A stretch of 17,728 nt of DNA from NCBI GenBank assembly GCA_002478745.1, contig DLQI01000095.1, forward strand, positions 1-17,728. The letters are read 5' to 3'. The translations under genes and the position numbers were made by a program. The notes below the pieces were generated by a model. It saw only the letters and a list, made by a program, of their open reading frames with translations. It did no database searches and was not told the DNA's origin. Below, one piece after another: positions 8,118 through 15,562 of this stretch. Numbering within the stretch: position 1 is the stretch's first letter; every line of letters starts with the position of its first letter. Origin of the DNA: Rhodobacteraceae bacterium UBA7436. Its GTDB lineage: Bacteria > Pseudomonadota > Alphaproteobacteria > Rhodobacterales > Rhodobacteraceae.

Positions 8118-8987
8118 TCACGTTTCGCCGTTGGTGTTTCGATAGACCTCAAAGATTGCGGCGGTGTCATAATCCATCGGCACAAGCGAATAGCTTTTTT
8201 CATATAGATCTGAAACTGCATCAAACATTGGCGTGCTGATCTCTTGAGCGCGAATATCGGCTCCGATGATGGCAAGGTCTTTTTCAAACATAGCCATATG
8301 GGCCGTTGCTGGTGTGTAATTGCCCGACATCATCAGAGGCATTCGCAAATCAAGCATTTTGGATTGACCCGCACCCTTGGAAAGAAGCGAATAAACGACG
8401 TCACGATCAAGCCCGAGCGAATCTGCATAATGCAACGTCTCGGCTGCTGCGCAATTGTGCAATGCGACAGCGTGGTTGGCGATGAACTTCAATTTTGTGC
8501 CAGCCCCAAAGGCACCCGCGTCTATGATCGTGTGGCATAGGTAGGCCATAAACGGCCTTGCATGGTCTATCGCATCTGTCGGACCAGAGGCCATGATCAC
8601 TAGATCAGCCATTGCGGCCTGAATACCAGTCCCACTCACTGGTGCATCAAGCAGGATTGCACCACCCACTTCAATGGCCTCGCGCGCTGCAAGTTTGTCG
8701 GCCATCGCAAACGTTCCGGTTTCCATCACGACCTGACCTGGCTTTAGATACTTCATCAGGTGCCAGCATACGGACGATAGTACCTTGGGCGAGGCGACGG
8801 AGATAATGATGAGATCACACTCGGCAACCCAAGGTCCGACCACCTCGTACGTCGTGCCGCCCGCCGCTTCAAGTTGGGTGCGCCCCTCTATCGCAGGATC
8901 GACCCCGAGAACATCGAGCCCCGCCTTCAGCAGGTTGGCCGCGTACGCACTGCCCATGATACCAAGGCCGATTATGCCAACTTTCAT
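8118..8987 (-). CDS. NAD(P)-dependent beta-hydroxyacid dehydrogenase (3-hydroxyisobutyrate dehydrogenase family)
   Basis: The 289-residue product has normal family length and is expected to be cytosolic, oxidising a 3-hydroxy acid or reducing a semialdehyde. The N-terminal Rossmann fold begins GIIGLGIMGSAYAANLL (GxGxxG at residues 7-12), with Asp30 suggesting NAD preference. The substrate loop DAPVSGTG is at 114-121, and the catalytic signature GAGTKLKFIAN at 161-171 supplies Lys167 and Asn171. The ATG at 8987 follows a G-rich stretch and lies 15 nt after the amidohydrolase stop, consistent with one transcript. It shares family, but not close similarity, with the dehydrogenase at 15559-16440. 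The exact substrate is unknown. Tartronate-semialdehyde or other 2-hydroxy-3-oxo acids are alternatives to hydroxyisobutyrate. Confidence 0.9.
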   Translation of the reverse strand: MKVGIIGLGIMGSAYAANLLKAGLDVLGVDPAIEGRTQLEAAGGTTYEVVGPWVAECDLIIISVASPKVLSSVCWHLMKYLKPGQVVMETGTFAMADKLAAREAIEVGGAILLDAPVSGTGIQAAMADLVIMASGPTDAIDHARPFMAYLCHTIIDAGAFGAGTKLKFIANHAVALHNCAAAETLHYADSLGLDRDVVYSLLSKGAGQSKMLDLRMPLMMSGNYTPATAHMAMFEKDLAIIGADIRAQEISTPMFDAVSDLYEKSYSLVPMDYDTAAIFEVYRNTNGET

Positions 8988-9002
8988 ATGCCGCCCCCCA
9001 TT

Positions 9003-10097
9003 TTACCGTTTGAGTCCGAACAGCTTCAGCGCCGTCAACCCTGCAACATTGGCCTTGTCTGCATCTGACAGATTGGACCCTGCGATGTGGCCAACGGGAT
9101 CGTAGTCTGCCATGTCAAACGGATAGTCGCTGCCCATGATGATCTTGTCGGACCCATATTGGGCGACCAGATATTCTAGCTGGTGATTAGAAAAGACTAC
9201 ATTGTCGAAGTAAACCTTCTTTAGGTAATTTGTTGGCGGCTCGGGCAGGTTTGCCTCACAGTCGCGTCGTGCGCCCCATGCGTGATCGATCCGGCCGGAG
9301 TAGCTGGGCAAATACCCACCCCCATGCACTGCAAAAATCTTAAGGTCAGGCAGATCGCGCAACAGGCCGTTGAAGATGATGTAGTGCAGCGCTGTTGTCG
9401 TTTCGAGCGGATTTCCAATGACATTCTGGAAATAGTATTCAGAGTAACGCTTACCTTCGGTAAAGCCGTTGGGGTGAATCATCACAACCGCGCCAAGTTC
9501 TTCAGCCTTTTTCCAGAAGGGGCGGAACTTGTCGGCACTGATCTCTTCGCCGTCCATGTTGGTCAGTAACATCACCCCTTTGAGGCCAAGGCCCATCGCG
9601 CGTTCCAGTTCGGTCGCGGATTCTTCGGGATCTTGAAGCGGCACAGTCCCAAGACCAGCGAACCGATCAGGATCGCCTGATACCCATTCTGCCAAGCCGT
9701 CATTGACCATGCGTGACGCGATCGCCGCATGTTCAATCGGGGATTGGTAATAGCATTGGGGTGGGGGTGGGGCGACAATTTGAATATCAATGTTTTGTGC
9801 ATCAAGAACGCGCAGGCGATCATCACGATCTTGCATCGCGACGGGGCCACGGTCGGCCTCCTGCTTGGCGTTGACCATGTTGGTTTCTTCGTTGGCGTGT
9901 TTGATCATTGCGATCCGTTTTGGATCGACGTGCGGCACCATGTACTTTGCCGCTTCCGGGATCAGCACATGGGCGTGGCTGTCTACTGTGGTCGTAGACA
10001 ACTTGCCTATCGCAGGTGGCAGAGGGCGCGCCGAAGTTGGGCCGTAGCGGTTGATTTCATCGCCTAGGGTGGGCGTGTCGATGGTGCTGTGTGTCAT
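9003..10097 (-). CDS. Metal-dependent amidohydrolase/decarboxylase, ACMSD-like (amidohydrolase family 2)
   Basis: A 364-residue TIM-barrel enzyme related to aminocarboxymuconate-semialdehyde decarboxylase and gamma-resorcylate decarboxylase. It probably hydrolyses, hydrates or decarboxylates a small acid. The metal ligands are visible: DSHAH (Asp39, His41, His43), MIHPNG (His208), AVHGGG (His258) and GSDYPFD (Asp324). About 38 residues precede the barrel, more than in minimal ACMSD, but AGGA 8 nt upstream of the ATG at 10097 supports this start. It sits between the importer's binding-protein gene (78-nt gap with a strong hairpin) and the dehydrogenase gene (15-nt gap), implying that it acts on the imported compound or an early product. 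Superfamily assignment is firm; the reaction is not settled. Confidence 0.92.
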   Translation of the reverse strand: MTHSTIDTPTLGDEINRYGPTSARPLPPAIGKLSTTTVDSHAHVLIPEAAKYMVPHVDPKRIAMIKHANEETNMVNAKQEADRGPVAMQDRDDRLRVLDAQNIDIQIVAPPPPQCYYQSPIEHAAIASRMVNDGLAEWVSGDPDRFAGLGTVPLQDPEESATELERAMGLGLKGVMLLTNMDGEEISADKFRPFWKKAEELGAVVMIHPNGFTEGKRYSEYYFQNVIGNPLETTTALHYIIFNGLLRDLPDLKIFAVHGGGYLPSYSGRIDHAWGARRDCEANLPEPPTNYLKKVYFDNVVFSNHQLEYLVAQYGSDKIIMGSDYPFDMADYDPVGHIAGSNLSDADKANVAGLTALKLFGLKR

Positions 10098-10135
10098 GAT
10101 GCGAATCCTATGATTTGTGCGTAATAGGCGACGTT

Positions 10136-10167
10136 TGTTGCGCCGGATGCCAACGCCCGGCGCAACA
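10136..10167 (-). promoter_or_regulatory. Strong intergenic RNA hairpin downstream of the binding-protein gene
   Basis: TGTTGCGCCGG (10136-10146) and its exact complement CCGGCGCAACA (10157-10167) form an 11-bp perfect stem with a 10-nt loop, 8 nt after the stop codon of the binding-protein gene. No U-run follows on the - strand, so it is a poor intrinsic terminator. In many ABC operons a hairpin here protects the binding-protein mRNA and lowers downstream expression. That role is inferred from position. Confidence 0.65.
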
Positions 10168-10175
10168 ATCTTTGT

Positions 10176-11210
10176 TTAGTTGGCTTCGAGCCAAGCAGCT
10201 GCGGCAGCTTCGACCTGTGCTTTGTCAAAGTCGTTGGCCGCATCGATGTATGTGTCATTGAGGAAGGTCGAAACGTCGACTACATTTTTAATTGCACCCG
10301 ATGACAGCATGCGTGGCTGAACAGATGTCCAAACGTCCGCCTGCAAATCACCCATCCGCTCGGTGGTGGAAATGTTCATTGGCAGAACGCCTTGGAACAG
10401 ACCCATACCAGCGGCCTCGACTTCCCATTCTTCGGGAACTGCCGCACGCAGCATCGCCTCAACTGCATCAGGATTGGTTGCACCAACGTGCATTCCTTTG
10501 GACCATGCGCGGAAGAACCCTTCCATGGCCTCACGCTTTTCTTCGATCATGTCAGCGTTCATCGCCAAAGTATTAGCAGGACTGGCGAGCAGTTCTTCAG
10601 GCGTTACGGTATCAATCTCGATCCCGTTGGCGACAAGGGCCGCCCAGTCAAAGACAGACCCCGAAATCGCAGAGACGTTGCCGTCACGGATAGCTGCGGC
10701 CAGCGTTGGGCCACTTTCGCCCAGAACAACGGTTTGAACATCGTCAATCGAGTGGCCCGTGATATCGAGAGCCGCCTGCAAGAACGCGCGGTCACGGTCT
10801 GACACTAGACCCACAGTTGTCCCGACAAGGTCATCCATCGATGTATATTCGCCGCCAGCCAGAACTGCGATGCCTTCAGGTGCGTTCTGCATCACTTCGT
10901 ATACAGTATTGATGTTGGCCCCTGCATTGATCGCATTGATCGTCTCGTTGGGGTCCAGCATTGCCAGATCAGCCTGACCGTTTTGAATGAATGCCACATA
11001 CGGAATTGATGTGTCAGAAGGCAGCAGGTTGACCGTGATACCTTCGTCTTCGAAATACCCAAGCGCTTCGCCAACAACGAGCGGGAAAAACACCGCAGAG
11101 CGAGGGGTTGGTTTGATTACGCTGATTACGGTGTCCTGCGCGAAACTTACGCTTGGCAACGCGGCAAAAGCTACAGCCGTTGACAGCATCGTTACTTTAA
11201 ACATCTTCAT
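10176..11210 (-). CDS. ABC transporter periplasmic substrate-binding protein (NMT1/SsuA/TauA-like)
   Basis: A 344-residue secreted protein of usual length. Residues 1-24 form a signal peptide (MKMFKV, hydrophobic core, VSFA then QD). The mature part begins VISVIKPTPRSAVFFPLVVG, then EALGYFEDEGITVNLLPSD. This is the domain opening of the NMT1/THI5-like binding proteins that serve nitrate, taurine, sulfonate, pyrimidine and aromatic-acid importers. It presents the ligand to the two permeases encoded immediately upstream. AGGAGG at 11218-11223 lies 7 nt before the ATG, the strongest ribosome binding site in the window, fitting high expression. It is separated from the permease gene by 33 nt and followed by an 11-bp hairpin. 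The ligand cannot be predicted from sequence. Confidence 0.92.
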   Translation of the reverse strand: MKMFKVTMLSTAVAFAALPSVSFAQDTVISVIKPTPRSAVFFPLVVGEALGYFEDEGITVNLLPSDTSIPYVAFIQNGQADLAMLDPNETINAINAGANINTVYEVMQNAPEGIAVLAGGEYTSMDDLVGTTVGLVSDRDRAFLQAALDITGHSIDDVQTVVLGESGPTLAAAIRDGNVSAISGSVFDWAALVANGIEIDTVTPEELLASPANTLAMNADMIEEKREAMEGFFRAWSKGMHVGATNPDAVEAMLRAAVPEEWEVEAAGMGLFQGVLPMNISTTERMGDLQADVWTSVQPRMLSSGAIKNVVDVSTFLNDTYIDAANDFDKAQVEAAAAAWLEAN

Positions 11211-11243
11211 TTTCTTTCCTCCTAGAAAAGTCGTTTGTGCGCG

Positions 11244-12104
11244 TCATTTCTTCGCCTGGGCGGCCCAGGTACGTGCCCGTGCGCGGGACGCAGCCGCGCG
11301 CCGGGACTCACGACGCCAGAACACAATCCGGTCGTCGAGAAATTCCATCGAATAAAATAAGATCAGACCAATCACCGTCATGCTCAGAAGCGTCGCCAGT
11401 GACGCTGCCATGTTCAGTTGGAACGAAAAGCGGCTCATCAGGACACCGACGCCATCGGTGGCTTGCGCAAATTCCGCGACGACCGCGCCAATTAAGGCTG
11501 TCGTCAGGCCAATCTTGAAACCCGCGAACATCAGCGGAAGGGCCGCGGGGGCTCTCAGTTTACGAAATACTTGAACGTTAGACGCGCCGAGGGAATTAAA
11601 CAATTCTTCGCGGTCTTCATCGACCTGAACCAGACCTGTTAAGGTGTTCACAAAGATCGGAAAGAATGAAATGATCGCTGCCAGTGCGATTTTTGACCCC
11701 ATCCCGTAGCCGAACCAAGCGATAATCACGGGGGTCAATGCGATGCCGGGGGTTACGTTCAGCACAACGGCATAGGGCGTGACATACCGGCGGAAAGGGT
11801 CCCAAAGGGATGATGCAATCGCAAGACTTACGGCCACGCCTGCACCAATCGCAAAACCGACCACGGCCTCAGTTAGGGTGATGAAAAAATGCCGATAGAT
11901 CGTGCCTTCGGTGATGTATAGTTCAACAATTGCACTCCATATTGCACTGGGACGGGGAATGATGATGGATGTAATTAAACCTGTAGCAACCGAGATTTCC
12001 CATGCGCCGATGATGACTGCGAACAGCACAAAATGGGGTAGGAACCGGACACCAATGTCCAGAATGCGGCCAGAGAGAGGGATCGGCTGATCAGACACGC
12101 TCAT
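11244..12104 (-). CDS. ABC transporter permease, NitT/TauT type (second permease)
   Basis: A 286-residue inner-membrane subunit with the BPD_transp_1 fold and about six membrane helices. The cytoplasmic coupling segment appears as FRKLRAPAALPLMFAGFKIG followed by LTTALIGAVVAEF, the SsuC/TauC version of the EAA loop. The frame is open upstream to 12242, but the ATG at 12104 overlaps the preceding permease stop by 4 bp (ATGA) and gives a normal N-terminus, MSVSDQPIPLSG. It pairs with the product of 12101-12961, whose sequence is clearly different, so the channel is probably a heterodimer. The C-terminus is basic and Ala/Arg-rich. Family is confident; transported solute unknown. Confidence 0.92.
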   Translation of the reverse strand: MSVSDQPIPLSGRILDIGVRFLPHFVLFAVIIGAWEISVATGLITSIIIPRPSAIWSAIVELYITEGTIYRHFFITLTEAVVGFAIGAGVAVSLAIASSLWDPFRRYVTPYAVVLNVTPGIALTPVIIAWFGYGMGSKIALAAIISFFPIFVNTLTGLVQVDEDREELFNSLGASNVQVFRKLRAPAALPLMFAGFKIGLTTALIGAVVAEFAQATDGVGVLMSRFSFQLNMAASLATLLSMTVIGLILFYSMEFLDDRIVFWRRESRRAAASRARARTWAAQAKK

Positions 12105-12961
12105 GGTTCCACCATCGTGCGTTTGCGTTTTGAGCTCATCCGTTCCCGCCCGCCTTCGTACTTCCAGTAGGCGATATAGTGATCGAGTTTTTCCATACCC
12201 TTGAAAATCAGGAAGCCGATGATCGTCAGGGTGAAAATGCAAGCAAAGGCCGATGCCATGTTTAGGTTACGCGTATACACGAGGATCAGTGAACCGATCC
12301 CCTTGTCGCGCTGGATGAATTCCGCAACCAATGCACCAGACAAGGCGGCGGTCAGTGCGAGGCGTTCGCCAGCCATAATTACGGGAATTGCATCTGGCAG
12401 CACCAGCTTGCGCAGAATTTGGGTCTTTGAAGCGCGCATGGATCTGAAAAGTTCTAACCGTTCTTCGTTTACATTAATGACGCCAGACAGGGTGTTGATG
12501 AAAGGCGCAAAAAAGCAAACCAACATTATGATCGCCAATTTAGAGTTTACACCAAACCCGAGGGCCGCGATCAGCAACGGGGCCACCGCAATACGCGGCG
12601 TCGCTTCTAGCACGATGACATAGGGTTTCAGGAAGCGGCGGATCACCGTATTAAAGCCGACGAGCGCGCCAAGACCGATGCCAAGCATAGATCCGAGAAC
12701 CCAGCCTATGATTACAAGGCTAATGGTTGAATACAGGTGAAACCAAACGTTCGCATTTTGGAAATAGATCAGCCAGAAAGAGCGTATGATGTTGGAGGGA
12801 CGGGGATAAAACAGCGGGTCAAGCCATCCCATCCGAGAGCCGAGTTCCCACAGAAGGGTCAACGTCAAAAAGATACCAACATGCTTGGCGATACGACGAT
12901 TGCGCAAGCTGCGCTCTAATGTGTCGACAAGGACTTCAGAAGTGGCGTCTTGCACGGCCAT
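12101..12961 (-). CDS. ABC transporter permease, NitT/TauT type (first permease)
   Basis: A 286-residue inner-membrane permease with about six helices. The N-terminal segment ends WLDPLFYPRPSNIIRSFWLI, a signature stretch of SsuC/TauC proteins. The coupling loop reads LRKLVLPDAIPVIMAGERLA, then LTAALSGALVAEF. Its ATG at 12961 shares one base with the TAA of the ATPase gene and its stop overlaps the following permease gene by 4 bp, so the subunits are translationally coupled. Like its partner it carries NTLSGVINVNEERLELFRS-type sequence (NTLTGLVQVDEDREELFNS in the partner), showing origin by duplication followed by divergence. Confidence 0.92.
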   Translation of the reverse strand: MAVQDATSEVLVDTLERSLRNRRIAKHVGIFLTLTLLWELGSRMGWLDPLFYPRPSNIIRSFWLIYFQNANVWFHLYSTISLVIIGWVLGSMLGIGLGALVGFNTVIRRFLKPYVIVLEATPRIAVAPLLIAALGFGVNSKLAIIMLVCFFAPFINTLSGVINVNEERLELFRSMRASKTQILRKLVLPDAIPVIMAGERLALTAALSGALVAEFIQRDKGIGSLILVYTRNLNMASAFACIFTLTIIGFLIFKGMEKLDHYIAYWKYEGGRERMSSKRKRTMVEP

Positions 12962-13746
12962 TATACGGCCCCTAATGTTTCGCGAACGTCTTCCACCAGC
13001 TTGTTAAATTCAACGGACGTCTGGATTGAAAGCGGACGTGGGCGTTCAAGATCCACATTAATAATCTTGGCCATGCGACCGGGCCGCGATGTCATAACAA
13101 CAACTTGATCGGCAAGGAAAATAGCCTCTGTTATATTGTGGGTTACAAAAATGGCCGTCGCCCTGACCTCGGCCACGATCCGCATTAGTTCGGTATTTAA
13201 ATGTTCACGGGTAAATTCATCCAACGCGCCAAATGGCTCATCAAGTAACAAAATATCCGCTCCGGTTTGCAAGAGGCGTGCCAAGGCAACGCGTTGTTGC
13301 ATGCCGCCAGACAGTTGTGCGGGGAACGAAAACGCAAAGTCCTCAAGCCCGACAAGCTTTAAGAGATCTAAGGCGCGGTTCTTGTCGGCCTTAGAAGGTG
13401 TTCCGTTGATTTCAGTTGGTAAAAGCACGTTTTCCAACGACGTTCGCCAGTCAAGCAGCGTCGCCTTCTGGAACATCATGCTGATATCGGCGCGGGGGCC
13501 ATTGACAGGCGTGCCGTGGACTTCGATTTCACCTGACGTTGGTTCGATCAGACCAGACACCAATCGCAGCAACGTGGACTTGCCACAGCCGGATGGGCCT
13601 ACCAACGACACGAACGATCCGCGCTTGATGTCAAAATTCGCATTTTCCAACGCAACAACGGTGCCCGCAGCAAAGGTTTTCCCGACATTAAGACCAGACA
13701 CAACAACGTCGCCTGCGGCAGCCATGGATTGTTCATGCTTAACCAT
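12961..13746 (-). CDS. ABC transporter ATP-binding protein, NitT/TauT type
   Basis: A 261-residue cytosolic ATPase that energises the two permeases. Visible motifs are Walker A GPSGCGKST (50-58), the Q-loop glutamine in MFQKATLLDW (Gln93), signature LSGGMQQRVALAR (145-157), Walker B ILLLDEP (165-171) with D-loop GALD, and the switch His203 in VTHNITEA. These match SsuB/TauB-like subunits. The frame is open to a TTG at 13770, but GGAG placed 8 nt before the ATG at 13746 supports the shorter form beginning MVKHEQSM. It is the first gene of the importer operon and follows the GntR regulator gene by 65 nt, a gap that contains a palindrome. Confidence 0.94.
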   Translation of the reverse strand: MVKHEQSMAAAGDVVVSGLNVGKTFAAGTVVALENANFDIKRGSFVSLVGPSGCGKSTLLRLVSGLIEPTSGEIEVHGTPVNGPRADISMMFQKATLLDWRTSLENVLLPTEINGTPSKADKNRALDLLKLVGLEDFAFSFPAQLSGGMQQRVALARLLQTGADILLLDEPFGALDEFTREHLNTELMRIVAEVRATAIFVTHNITEAIFLADQVVVMTSRPGRMAKIINVDLERPRPLSIQTSVEFNKLVEDVRETLGAV

Positions 13747-13784
13747 GACCCACTCTCCATTTTGATCCAACTGAAATGTAACCT

Positions 13785-13794
13785 TGATATATCA
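13785..13794. promoter_or_regulatory. 10-bp palindrome, candidate GntR operator upstream of the ABC operon
   Basis: TGATATATCA is perfectly palindromic and lies 38 nt before the ATPase ATG, in the 65-nt gap after the GntR gene. FadR-subfamily regulators commonly bind short AT-rich dyads of this form, so the adjacent GntR protein is the obvious candidate. No second copy was noticed upstream of the GntR gene, which weakens the case. Confidence 0.35.
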
Positions 13795-13811
13795 CGATGT
13801 GGCCTATTCCT

Positions 13812-14465
13812 TTATCTAACGACGGTGCGGCTGTTGAGGCCACGCATGATTTGGCTTTGCGATTTGCGAATGTGCTTGCCGGACAAGCGCGCGGCCTTGC
13901 GGCCATCGCGGGCCTGCAGCGCGTCAATTATGTCGTTATGATCTTTGAGGGCGGCAGCCATAGCCGCAGCCTGCTGGCGGCGTGAAGACAAAGACACAAT
14001 GCAAAGCCGCTCATAGTTATCCATCAGGCTTTGCATAACCGCCGATTGGCGGGCGTTGCCCGCGAGTCGGCAAATTTCGGCGTGAAAATCGCGGTTGTAA
14101 GCGGCGAAGGACCGCAATGTTGCCATATCCGCCACGCGAAATTTGTTCAGGGATTCAAGATCTTTGTTTACGGCTTCGGCCACGACTTTCTTAACAGCGG
14201 CCTGCTCTAATGTTTCGCGTAGGTCCAAGATGTCATGCGCGTCACCGACAGAGATGGGCACGACACGGTGGCCTTGCCGTGATGCTATTTGCACCAGACC
14301 TTCAAATTCCAGCTTCTGAAGCGCATCGCGGATCGGAGATTTTGAAACACCATATTGCTGTGCAAGCTCGCCTTCGCGCAATTCAGACCCAGGCTGGAGC
14401 GCGCACGACATGATAGCGTCACGCAGCTCGTCAAATATGCGATGGCGTATTAGACCGGTTTGCAT
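13812..14465 (-). CDS. GntR family transcriptional regulator, FadR subfamily (FCD domain)
   Basis: A 217-residue DNA-binding regulator. Residues about 5-70 form the winged helix (LREGELAQQYGVSKSPIRDA then LQKLEFEGLVQ). The remainder is an all-helical FCD effector domain with candidate metal or ligand residues Asn124 and His128 (NRDFH), His176 (DHNDII) and His198 (GKHI). FCD regulators usually sense small carboxylates. AGGAGG at 14471-14476 sits 5 nt before the ATG at 14465, so an upstream in-frame GTG at 14486 is rejected. It lies directly upstream of the importer operon on the same strand, and is probably the local regulator responding to the imported compound or a metabolite. The 104-nt gap upstream (14466-14569) should hold its promoter; no clear operator was identified there. 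Confidence 0.92.
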   Translation of the reverse strand: MQTGLIRHRIFDELRDAIMSCALQPGSELREGELAQQYGVSKSPIRDALQKLEFEGLVQIASRQGHRVVPISVGDAHDILDLRETLEQAAVKKVVAEAVNKDLESLNKFRVADMATLRSFAAYNRDFHAEICRLAGNARQSAVMQSLMDNYERLCIVSLSSRRQQAAAMAAALKDHNDIIDALQARDGRKAARLSGKHIRKSQSQIMRGLNSRTVVR

Positions 14466-14470
14466 GCAAT

Positions 14471-14476
14471 CCTCCT
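14471..14476 (-). promoter_or_regulatory. Ribosome binding site of the GntR gene
   Basis: AGGAGG on the - strand is a perfect Shine-Dalgarno sequence 5 nt upstream of the ATG at 14465. It excludes the longer in-frame start at 14486. Confidence 0.75.
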
Positions 14477-14569
14477 GATATTCCACAGAGCGTAGTTGAG
14501 GGCTTTAACTTAGGTCAATTCATACCTTGTTATAGTCAGTATCGAGAAACCCGATAGCAGTGTATGGCC

Positions 14570-15562
14570 CTAAAGATGAACTGCCTCCCCTGTTTCGGCG
14601 GACTGCATGATTGCGTTTAAAACCTTAATATTGTGCAGTAATTCGAAGTCGGAGTAAGGATATTCGGCCTCACCACGGATCGCCGCACCAAAGGCTTCTA
14701 GGTTAGCTGTGACACTATCAGTCCAGTCAAAAACCTCGGTTTCGGTATCCTCAATGCTGCGATATCTTTCCATTGTGGACTTGCCACCCGGCGTGTCTGG
14801 GTGCGTCGCATTGCGAATCTCTACCCACATTTCGCTGCCAAATACATGGGTGCGAATGAAATGGGGGGTGTGCAGAATTGCCTGCAAGGTCGCTGTCATT
14901 CCAGCCTTAAACTGCAACTGGACGGTGACAACGTCACCCGTTTCCCAACCCAAACTGCGGTCGGCAGTAAAGGCGTGTAGCGACGCGACAGGGCCATAGA
15001 ACGCGATCAGAAGATCGGTAAGGTGAATGCCCATCTGCGTCATTCCCGCTGCTGGGGCAAACGCCTTTGAGGTCCGCCAACTGTCGACCGTCAGGCCAAT
15101 CAGCTTGTCATGACTGAACGCCATTTCCGTGTGCATGATCGTTCCAAGTGCACCGTCATCTAGCAGTTTGCGCAGGGCTAGAATTGCGGGCTCAAATCTG
15201 CGTTCATGGCCGATGCCAAGGACAAGTCCGCTAGCGCGACAGCTTTCCACGCTTTTACGAGCATTGGTGGCAGAAAGGGAAAGTGGCTTTTCGCAGAATA
15301 CATGCTTTCCAGCGTCCACAGCCTGCGCGATCTGGATATCGTGCAGATCGTTGGGCGAGGTTAGGATCACCGCCTTTACTATCTGATCGGAAATAGCATC
15401 ATCATAACTGGAAACAGGTGTCAGGCCGAGGGCCGCGATGTCCCCGTGCGCGCTAACCATGGGTTCCACAACGCAGCGCAAATCGAATTCTGGATGGTCC
15501 TTTAAACGTCTCGCAATATGCTGACCCCACCAGCCAAAACCAACCAAGGCCGTGCCAATCAT
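14570..15562 (-). CDS. Gfo/Idh/MocA family NAD(P)-dependent oxidoreductase
   Basis: A 330-residue cytosolic enzyme of normal length. The Rossmann domain starts ALVGFGWWGQHIARRL (GxGxxG at 8-13) and the cofactor/substrate Lys lies in CEKPLS (Glu91-Lys92-Pro93), the family hallmark. The third signature, usually DxGxHxxD, reads QMGIHLTD (176-183): His180 and Asp183 are kept but the first Asp is Gln. The family acts on sugars, inositols and related polyols or on other hydroxy compounds. Its ATG overlaps the stop of the dehydrogenase gene at 15559-16440 by 4 bp, so the two enzymes are translationally coupled and may catalyse successive steps. Substrate unknown. Confidence 0.92.
   Translation of the reverse strand: MIGTALVGFGWWGQHIARRLKDHPEFDLRCVVEPMVSAHGDIAALGLTPVSSYDDAISDQIVKAVILTSPNDLHDIQIAQAVDAGKHVFCEKPLSLSATNARKSVESCRASGLVLGIGHERRFEPAILALRKLLDDGALGTIMHTEMAFSHDKLIGLTVDSWRTSKAFAPAAGMTQMGIHLTDLLIAFYGPVASLHAFTADRSLGWETGDVVTVQLQFKAGMTATLQAILHTPHFIRTHVFGSEMWVEIRNATHPDTPGGKSTMERYRSIEDTETEVFDWTDSVTANLEAFGAAIRGEAEYPYSDFELLHNIKVLNAIMQSAETGEAVHL

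Noticed and set aside
8110..8287. N-terminal extension of the second permease to 8287
   Set aside because: The extra residues are encoded inside the well-supported dehydrogenase gene in another frame and have no counterpart in the paralogous permease.
14530..14560. Weak TATCG/CGATA stem between the GntR gene and the Gfo/Idh/MocA gene as a terminator
   Set aside because: Five base pairs, no following U-run on the - strand; too weak to call.
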